A stretch of 64,000 nt of DNA from Caenorhabditis elegans. Lineage: Eukaryota > Nematoda > Chromadorea > Rhabditida > Rhabditidae. A program made the translations under genes and the position numbers. Shown here one piece after another: positions 56,871 through 64,000 of this stretch. Within the stretch, counting starts at the first letter, position 1, and each line of letters opens with the position of its first letter. The notes beneath the pieces are model-generated. The model saw only the letters and a list, made by a program, of their open reading frames with translations, was not told where the DNA came from and ran no database searches. The stretch covers positions 18,849,501 to 18,913,500 of the forward strand of contig NC_003283.11 in the NCBI RefSeq assembly GCF_000002985.6, written 5' to 3'.

Positions 56871-57243
56871 AATTTGAAAACTTGAAATTGACGGCTATGC
56901 TTCAAATTTGCCATTTCGAGGATCAAAATTTTATAAGAAATCCAAAAATTTACTTAATTTTGCTCTAGGGTCACTTTGAGCCAAGTTATGGGCTTGCGGA
57001 GCTTTCCGGGGCCCAAAATCCAAGATTTCAAAATTATCAATATGAGTGTCAAATCAGTTGCAAATTTTGTGCTGAACAAGATAAACACAATATTTTTTCG
57101 ATATCTCTACTAGTTTTCGAGATATTCCAAAAAATCTTTCACAAAGTTTCAGATTTTCTTAAAAATTGTAAAAAATCAGATTTAAAACATTTGGATGCTA
57201 AAAATGTTTACTACAAAGTAAATCGATGATGCAAAAAATTTTG

Positions 57244-57327
57244 GCATTCACCGGGTATTGAACCCCTGACCTAGTTTCTCTCCAGCTTCCCAGCGCACCC
57301 TCTACCCACCTGAGCCATAAATTCCCC
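57244..57327 (-). pseudogene. tRNA-derived repeat head, copy e
   Basis: Minus strand: TATGGCTCAGGTGGGTAGAG and GGTCAGGGGTTCAATACCC. Confidence 0.6.
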
Positions 57328-57710
57328 AACATTTGAAAATTTGAAATTGACGGCTAAGCTTCACATTTGCCAGTTTTAGGATCAAAATTTCATGAGAAAT
57401 CCAAAAATTAACTTAATTTTGCTCTAGGACCACTTTGAGCCAAGTTATGTGCGCTCTGAGCTCACAGGTGCTCAAAATCACAAACTCTTGAAATTAACAA
57501 TATGAATGTTAAATCAGTTGCAAATTTTGTGCTGAACAAGATGAAAATACTATTTTTCAAATTTCTATACTAGTTTTCGAGGTATTCCAAAAAAATTTTC
57601 TACGAAATTTCAGATTTTGTAAAAAATTTTTTAAAAAATTATGATTTAAAACTACTTGATGCTAAAAAAAAGTTATCTACAAGGTAATTCGATAATACAA
57701 AAAATTTTGG

Positions 57711-57793
57711 CACGCACCGGGTATTGAACCCCTGACATAGTTTCTCTCCAGCTTCCTAGCGCACCCTCTACCCACCTGAGCCATAAATACCCT
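57711..57793 (-). pseudogene. tRNA-derived repeat head, copy f
   Basis: Almost identical to copy e, in tandem with it at a spacing of about 467 bp; B-box-like TGTCAGGGGTTCAATACCC. Confidence 0.6.
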
Positions 57794-58189
57794 CAATTTG
57801 AAAATTTTAAAAATAACTGCTAATCTTCAAATTAGCATGTTCTAAACCCATAATTTTATGAGAAATCCAAAAATTAACTTAATTTTGCTCTAGGACCACT
57901 TTGAGCCAAGTTATGAGCTCGCGGATCTGTCCGCGGCTCAAAATTCTAAAATTTTCAAAATTATCAATATGGATGTTAAATCAGTTGCAAATTTTGTGCT
58001 GAACACAAAAATCACACTAACTTTCAGATAAATCTACTAGTTTTCGAGATATTCCAGAAAAACTTTCGATTTTATCCGAAAATTTCAAATTTCACTGCCC
58101 TGCATTCAACATTCAGTCTACACGACTTTTCCCGAAATTCATGAAAATAGGTGTACACATTAAATACGTTATCTGCTTCTAAAAATCAA

Positions 58190-58340
58190 ATGTTTTGAAA
58201 TCCGTGAAGGGTCTGTGGAGTGGAGGGACTGGACGGGTCCTGATAAGGATCTCGGTGCCATCTCGCGTACCGGCCATTGAACGGGTATTCATGTTAGACC
58301 GTTGGTGTCTCTAAGTCCTTCTTCAAGTTTTGCATGTGTT
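58190..58340. other. GC-rich, complex segment of unknown nature
   Basis: About 130 bp with GAGTGGAGGGACTGGACGGG, GATCTCGGTGCCATCTCGCG and ACCGGCCATTGAACGGGTAT, much richer in G+C than its surroundings and without a long ORF. I do not recognise it; it could be a transposon end or an RNA-gene fragment. Confidence 0.4.
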
Positions 58341-58474
58341 TATTCGTTTTTAACATTACAGAAAACTTGTTAACAAAACCTTAATTGAATTCAACTATTT
58401 TTACCCTTGAAATTGGAGTTGTACCGCGTAATCCTAAAATGATTCCTTTAAAATCTTCATTCTGAAGCTTAAAA

Positions 58475-59120
58475 ATGCAACATCGAGAATTGCGCCAAGG
58501 CACGAGGATTGCGCCAAGGTCTAATATTATACATATTTTAAATATCCGAACAAAATTAATTTTATGCGTTCGATTTGAAATCGCTCCATTTAAAACTCAC
58601 CAAAATATAAATGTATCAAGAATTGCGCCAAAGCACCGAAAATGCGCCAAGGCACGAGAAGTGCGCCAATGGGCATGATTATATGCATTTTGAAGCTATT
58701 AACTTATAAAGCCGCATGCATTAATTTTTAAAGCTCTCCGTTCGAAATTCCCTGAGATATGGTTGTATCAAGAATTGCGCCAAGGCACCGAAAATGCGCC
58801 AAGGCACGAAAATTGCGCCAAGCGGCGTGATTATACTTATTTTGAAGCTAGAATACAGAGAAATTTGAAAATTTACGTCTCATAAGTTTTAGGACGAATT
58901 CCGAGAAGTTACGTGAAAAATTGAATTTAAAAAAATTTTAATAATTTTTTCGGCACTTTCTGATATTTTTTGCGAAACCAGTTTTTCTTTTGGTTTTTCT
59001 TTCAGTTTCTCAAAAATCCATTTTAAAATCATGCTAAAACCCGCAAAAAATGGAGCAACGAGAATTGCGCCAACGCACCGAAAATGCGCCAAGGCACGAG
59101 AATCGCGCCAAGGGGCATGA
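58475..59120. repeat. GCGCCAAGGCACGAG repeat clusters
   Basis: Four clusters (about 58480-58520, 58618-58672, 58770-58825 and 59056-59115), each with two or three copies of ATTGCGCCAAGGCACGAGA. Three are followed by a GGCGTGATTATACTCATTTT-like stretch, so a larger unit of about 145-285 bp is repeated. Confidence 0.75.
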
Positions 59121-60184
59121 TTATACTCATTTGAAAACTAGAAACCAGGGGAATTCGAAAATCTAAGTCTGAGAAAGTTTAAAGCATCACCGGAAAAGTT
59201 ACAAGTCCAAAACCAGGAAAATCTGTTGTTACTTAAATTCCAAATTTCAACCCAAACAGGTTTTAAACCAAATTCCTCATTTCTAGACGATAGGAATGGG
59301 AGGGGGATTCAATTCAATTTTCTTGTAGTCTAGCTCACGCCAGGCTAGAAAAAGATCAGATTTTGAAACAGGAATTCAGTTCCTTCTAGGTTTTTTGTGT
59401 AGTTTGTAGTCTAGAAAGTCTCGCTCAAAAATTGGGTTTTTACAAAACACATTGATTAATAAAAAAACCAAAACCTTTTTTTTCAAAAAAAATTTTCAAA
59501 ATTTTTTCCTACCAATCTCTTCAATCTCTGCTTTTCCCACTAAAAAACCCAGAGTTTTTTTGTAGTTTGTAGTCTGACCAAGTTTTATGTTAATTAGACC
59601 AACTTGTTCAGATTGTTGCATATATATCTTTCCTCCCTTTTCCCATTGTCCTCCCCACATTCCTCCTGCAGCTAGAAGGCAGGCTATTCCATAAGAAATA
59701 GGACACATTCCCATTCCATTTAGCGTAATCCATTCATGAAATCTGCCACATTACTTGCAGAATACCATTATAACGGTTTTTTTTTATTTTAAATCGTTTA
59801 AGAATTTGGGTGTAGTTTGTAGGCTTTTATCAGAAATTTCAAAAAAAAAAATTTTCAAAAAAAATTTTTGTTTGGACTATAATTTTTTTCGGAACTTCTA
59901 AAAAAAACTGCATATTTATTTAAATTTGGCAATAATCACTTGAAAGGTAACTTGAAAATTTTAAATTTTTACGAAATTGGTTAATAATTAACCGAGTTAT
60001 GGTAGCTTGAACTGTGGTAGTTGAATTTTTTTTTTGAAAAAGTCGGAACAAAAAATATATTCAATCCTAAGCTTTTGATATGATAATTTTATGAAGTTAA
60101 AAATTATCAAATGAAGCTTAAAACTCGCTCAGTTACGTTACTTTAAACTAACTAAAGGTTTGACCCAAAAAAATTTTTCTAAAA

Positions 60185-60478
60185 AAAATTCAAGCCTAAT
60201 CGTAAGCCTAAGGTAAAGCCTGAGCCTAAGCCTAAGCCTGAGCCTAACTGTAAGCCTAAGCCTTAGCTTAAGCCAAAGCCTAAGACTAAGCCTAAACCTA
60301 AGCCTAAGCGTAAACCTAAGCCTAAGCTTAAGACTAAGCCTAAGCCTAAGCCTAAGCCTAAGACTAAGCCTAAGCCTATACCTAAACCTAGCCCAAAGCT
60401 TAAGCCTATGACTAAGCTTAAGCCAAAGCCTACGCTAAAGCTTAAATCTAAGCCTAAGCCTAAGCCTCTAATCAGCGC
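60185..60478. repeat. Interstitial telomere-like repeats (GCCTAA)n
   Basis: About 290 bp of GCCTAA units, the complement of the nematode telomere repeat TTAGGC, with many single-base variants (GCTTAA, GACTAA, GCGTAA). It sits between candidate coding stretches C and D. Confidence 0.9.
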
Positions 60479-60859
60479 CTATTTGCAAGGCCACCAAGCG
60501 TAAAACCGTTACGCGCCTCTGATTTCTAGGGTCTAACGGTTTTAGGGTATACAAATAGTTCAAATAATTGTACCAAAGTCCAATTGAACACTGTATCATC
60601 TTTTTCAACTATTTTTCCATGTGAATCAGTAAAAAAGTACAAATGATCGGACACTCTGCGTCTCTCATCTCTCCACAATCGCACCATATCATTAGTGTCT
60701 ATTCTCAGGATTCTCTGTATCTTTTAGTGGTCAGAACACTACTCCAAGGACACTTTATTATATTATTAAGTACTTGAACAATGATCTGATTCATTTTGTT
60801 TTTTGGGAAGGTTTTTTTTTTGAAAAAATAGAATTTTTGAAAATTTTCCAAATTTTTTT

Positions 60860-61440
60860 TCCAACTGAGATTTTTCAAATTCGCGTAACTTTTCGAGTTT
60901 TGGATCAATTTTTTAGATTTTTAAATTTTTGAAATAAGCATAAAAACAGCTTCCAATTGAATATAGTTGTAAAAAATTTTAAGCAATTTTTTTCGATTTT
61001 TTCAAAAAGTTTTTCTGAGTGAGACTTTTCAAACTTACGTAACTTTTTGAATTTTGTGCCGAATTTTTAGATTTTTATAGTTTTGAAATGAGCATGAAAA
61101 GAGCTTTCAACAGAACACATTTGTAAAAAACTTTGATCAAAAAATAAAATTTTTTTCGATTTTCAAAAAGTTTGAATTTTTTACAAATTTTTTTCCAACT
61201 GAAATTTTTCAAATTTACATAACTTTTTGAGTTTTAGTCCAAATTTTTTATAAAATATGTTTTTGAAATCAGTATAAAATTTGCTTTCAGATAAATATAT
61301 TTATGTGAGAAAATTTTGAAATTTGAAATTTTTTTTTACAAAATTGTCGTATAATGCTCCAAATTTTGTGTTATGTATATTTTCAAAACTAGTGTAAAAT
61401 TGAACTTCGAAATAAATATAATACTGCCACGTTTTTGAAA
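60860..61440. repeat. Degenerate tandem repeat of about 120 bp
   Basis: About four copies with AACTTTTTGAGTTTTAGTCC and TTTTTGAAATCAGTATAAAA, strongly AT-rich. The ORFs here are repeat by-products. Confidence 0.6.
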
Positions 61441-62541
61441 AAAAAAATTTCTTTATTTTTAAATTTTTTTTTGAATTTTTTCCCCTCAAAAATGTTCAAA
61501 CTACCGTAGTTCTAAGAAATTTGGGTCAAATTTTTAATAAAAATTTATTATTTTTTATTTCTGAATTCAATTTAAAACTGATTCAAGATAAATGTATTTT
61601 TGACGATATTTTTGAAAAAAAATTTTAGTCCAAAAAAATCCAAAAAATTTTTTTTCCAAATTTTTTTTTTTGAGATTTTTGGTTTTGTTTTCTAAAAACT
61701 TGTTACCCCAAGACATATAACCTTTATCTAACAATCCATTAAAATGTATTTCTTCTACCCAATTACCTCCTCTTACCATTTCCCTCATTGTAACTGTCTT
61801 GTCAAACATGTGAGGATGACCTCAACATTCCGGTTTTGATTTTGGTATACCTTTTTTTGGAATCTAATTTAAAACTTGTTTTGTCTTTTTTAGTTTTGTT
61901 CAATTGAAAATTTCGAAAATAACTTTTTTTCGATTTTTCTCCACATTTTCAACTTTTTAGGGCTTTTTTGCTCTTGCTCTTTTTGAATGATAATAGTACC
62001 GTCAGCATTTATTTCACCAATTTTTGTGGAAATTTTAGACTTATCTATTTTTCTTGTAGGAAAAAGTTTTAGTCCACAAAAAATTTTTTTTTCGAAATTT
62101 TTTTTTTCGAAAATTATCAGATTTTACAGTAAATTTGTGTTTTTACTTCTAATTTTGTTTCAATTTTGATAATATTTTCTATTAATATACGTTTGAATTT
62201 TTTTTTGGAAGTATTGTCGATTTTTTAAATTTTTTTCGAAAAAAAATTTTTGGTCGAATTTTTTTTTCAATTTTTCTCAAAATTGTTTTACTAATATTAG
62301 AAAAATTTTTTTTACCAATTCAACTTATTCCGGACATTTCTCAATGTATAAAAATTAGATGTTTTTTTTTTGAAAAAATATTCGGCAAAATTAAAAAAAA
62401 AAATTTTAATTTCAAAAAATTTCAAATAATTAATTTTTTTTCCAGATTATTGATTTTTCACTTTTTTTCTTGGTTTTACACTTGTTCTGTTTTTCTGTTG
62501 TACTCCTTTACCCTTAAATACCAAAATGAAATTCCAGAAAC

Positions 62542-62909
62542 ATGGGTATAATAACCGCCTCCCTGATAGTCCTAACTATCACCTGGATAATCCATTTCGC
62601 ATTCCGGAAAGCAAAATTCATTTACAACAAGCTTACGGTCTTCCAAGGACCCGCCGCACTTCCACTTATCGGAAATTTCCATCAATTTCACTTTTCACCA
62701 GAGGAATTTTTCGAGCAATCTCAGGGAATCGCCTATATGATGAGAAAAGGAGACGAGAGAATTACAAGGGTCTGGCTTGGAGGACTACCTTTTGTGCTGC
62801 TTTATGGAGCACATGAGGTTGAAGCTATCCTTGGGTCCCCTAAAATGTTGAACAAACCTTTTTTGTACGGGTTTTTGAGTGCTTGGATTGGAGATGGGCT
62901 GCTAATCTC
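62542..62909 (+). CDS. cyp-42A1: Cytochrome P450, first coding exon (gene continues beyond window)
   Basis: The exon encodes 122 residues and ends at CTC|GTAAGT in phase 2. The N-terminus is a membrane anchor (about residues 1-22, ITASLIVLTITWIIHFAF), followed by FQGPAALPLIGN at about 36-47, the proline-rich hinge of microsomal P450s. The later segments ITRVWLGGLPFVLLYG and EAILGSPKMLNKPFLYGFL are typical of the CYP4-related clan. The haem-binding Cys region is outside the window. It is an ER-bound monooxygenase whose substrate is not readable from this part. The start follows a probable trans-splice acceptor (ATTCCAG at 62531-62537, then AAAC and ATG). An upstream in-window ATG at 62526 would be removed by that splice. 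The symbol is from memory of the gene order. Confidence 0.85.
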
Positions 62910-63120
62910 GTAAGTTTGAAGGTTTTTTTTGTGATCAGAGTAGATTTGAAATAATGCTACCAAAAAATACACAAAATTTTAGACATACTGGCTTTTAGAT
63001 GGCCAAAAAATATCGAAAACTGACAAAGTTATACATAAAAATGTGGAAAAACTAGGTTGCAATCTTATTTCAGCGGTTTGGAACCCGAAAAATCTGAAAT
63101 TTCAGCTAGAAAAACATATA

Positions 63121-63301
63121 TCAGCCGCCCGGGGGTCGAACCCCGGGCCTACTACCCCATAAGCAAGTCTCTTACCCACTGCGCCACCCCTTGCACACTA
63201 CTGGGCGCGCAGTGTAGCGCGCTCACTTGCAGCATGGCGCAGTAGGTAAAAGGCTCGCCAATGGAAAAATAGGTCACGGGTTCGAACCCCTGATGGGGTA
63301 T
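63121..63301. repeat. tRNA-like inverted pair, copy 1, cyp-42A1 intron
   Basis: The minus-strand head at 63121-63195 (GGTGGCGCAGTGGGTAAGAG, GGGGTTCGACCCCCGGGC) and the plus-strand head at 63233-63301 (CATGGCGCAGTAGGTAAAAG, GGTCACGGGTTCGAACCCC) face away from each other around GGGCGCGCAGTGTAGCGCGC. The ends are AGAAAAACATATA and TATTTATGTTTTTCT. Confidence 0.75.
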
Positions 63302-63752
63302 TTATGTTTTTCTAGGTGAGAAATTCGAATTTTTGGGTTTTAAGTTGTGAAAATTTTTCTGGAAACTGGTTTTACTTAAAATCACTCATAACTTTGCCTA
63401 TTTTTGACATTTTCGGACAATTTTTTGATTGAAACAGGTATGGAAACTTCTTCTTTTGAAAATTTGACACCAAAAAAACTCCAGAACAATAGTAACCTCA
63501 GAACTTTCCGTCAAAAGACCCAACAATTTTCCTTTTATTAATTTTTACTAAACTTCAAGCTATCATAACTTATTAATTTTTGAGATTTTCAACAATTTTG
63601 AAATTTAATATGTGAAACAAACATTTTTTTAAAAAATTTATACAAAGAATTCAAACTATAACACACTCTGTGGAAAAACTGGTTTCCAAGCTTATTTCAG
63701 CGGTTTGAAACCCAAAAAATCAAAAATTTCAGATAGAAAAACCTATATACCA

Positions 63753-63925
63753 CAACGGGGGTTGAACCCGACCTGTTTCCTTATAGGCGAGCCTCTTACC
63801 CACTGCGCCACCCCTTCCTCTCCCCGAGGGCGCCATGCGGCGCGCTCCCTTGCGGCATGGCGCAGTAGGTAAGAGGTTTGCCTTTGGGGAAATAGGTCAC
63901 GGGTTCGAACCCCTGGTGGGTATAT
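63753..63925. repeat. tRNA-like inverted pair, copy 2, cyp-42A1 intron
   Basis: Second copy of the same element: heads at 63753-63820 (-) and 63854-63923 (+), loop GGGCGCCATGCGGCGCGCTC, same flanking AGAAAAACCTATATA and ATATATGTTTTTCTAGGTGA. Confidence 0.75.
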
Positions 63926-64000
63926 ATGTTTTTCTAGGTGAGAAATTCGTATTTTTGGGTTTCAAATCGAATTTAAGTCATTTTTTCGGAAAATTTCAAA

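Larger units (their letters stand above)
56880..58080. repeat. Tandem tails of tRNA-derived (SINE-like) repeats
   Basis: Three head-to-tail copies with TTGCTCTAGGACCACTTTGA, CAGTTGCAAATTTTGTGCTG and CTAGTTTTCGAGATATTCC. With heads d, e and f they make about 2.5 full units with a period of about 450-470 bp. Confidence 0.75.
59496..62070 (-). pseudogene. Unrecognised minus-strand gene or gene remnant
   Basis: Four stretches look coding against AT-rich noise, all on the minus strand. (A) about 62070-61975, containing KIGEINADGTIII. (B) about 61820-61690, containing MFDKTVTMREMVRGG and GLLDKGYMSWG, ending at a GTAACA donor-like site. (C) 60794-60774 plus 60714-60526, containing DTNDMVRLWRDERRR and DHLYFFTDSHGKIV, ending in TAG. 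(D) 59742-59496, containing FHEWITLNGMGMCPISYG and GGMWGGQWEKGGKIYMQQ. Splice sites between them are weak and I cannot join them with confidence. Telomere-like repeats separate C and D, so they may belong to two genes. No family was recognised. Balanced codon content and acidic and basic residues in A/T-rich DNA support real or recently real coding sequence. Confidence 0.4.

Noticed and set aside
62526..62816. 96-codon frame starting 16 nt upstream of the P450 start
   Set aside because: It is a shifted frame over the P450 exon. Its ATG lies before the trans-splice acceptor and its protein shows no P450 features.

Overview
This window is nematode nuclear DNA, almost certainly Caenorhabditis elegans. 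It is AT-rich, has small exons with TTTTCAG-type acceptors, a splice acceptor directly 5' of five of the six start codons it holds (trans-splicing signature), dense fold-back (palindromic) transposons, minisatellites, tRNA-derived repeats and a TTAGGC-type interstitial telomere block. From memory, the gene order (wars-1, emb-4, ceh-51, nlp-42, cyp-42A1) matches the Y80D3A clone region on a chromosome V arm; no search was run.

Layout. 1-3163 (+): last four coding exons of a nuclear hormone receptor (NHR) ligand-binding domain, 5' end outside the window. 3951-9704 (-): wars-1, cytoplasmic tryptophanyl-tRNA synthetase, 4 exons. 11250-45468 (-): emb-4, the Aquarius/intron-binding helicase, 19 exons spread over 34 kb because nearly every intron is filled with minisatellites or palindromes. 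Nested on the opposite strand inside emb-4 intron 12 (24633-26407, +) is ceh-51, a homeobox gene. 45817-51026 (-): a complete NHR gene whose last three exons have exactly the lengths of those of the NHR at the left edge. 51031-54276: repeats. 54277-56593 (+): nlp-42, a neuropeptide precursor. 56594-62541: tRNA-derived repeats, GCGCCAAGG repeats, telomere-like repeats and an unrecognised, possibly decayed minus-strand gene. 62542 to the right edge (+): first coding exon of cyp-42A1, followed by an intron with tRNA-like fold-back repeats.

I checked exon phases by hand. All junctions of wars-1 (417 codons), emb-4 (1467), ceh-51 (234), nlp-42 (92) and the complete NHR (424) keep frame.

The main unexplained signal is inverted duplication that reaches beyond transposon ends into unique genic sequence. 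The ceh-51 3' end, the 3' end plus splice donor of emb-4 exon 9, and the edges of emb-4 introns 16 and 17 are each repeated in opposite orientation across a fold-back. The two nlp-42 introns also carry the same ~420-bp sequence in opposite orientation, putting the first neuropeptide exon in the loop of a long intronic stem. emb-4 itself encodes a protein that binds introns and links splicing to nuclear small-RNA silencing, so its own dsRNA-prone introns deserve attention.
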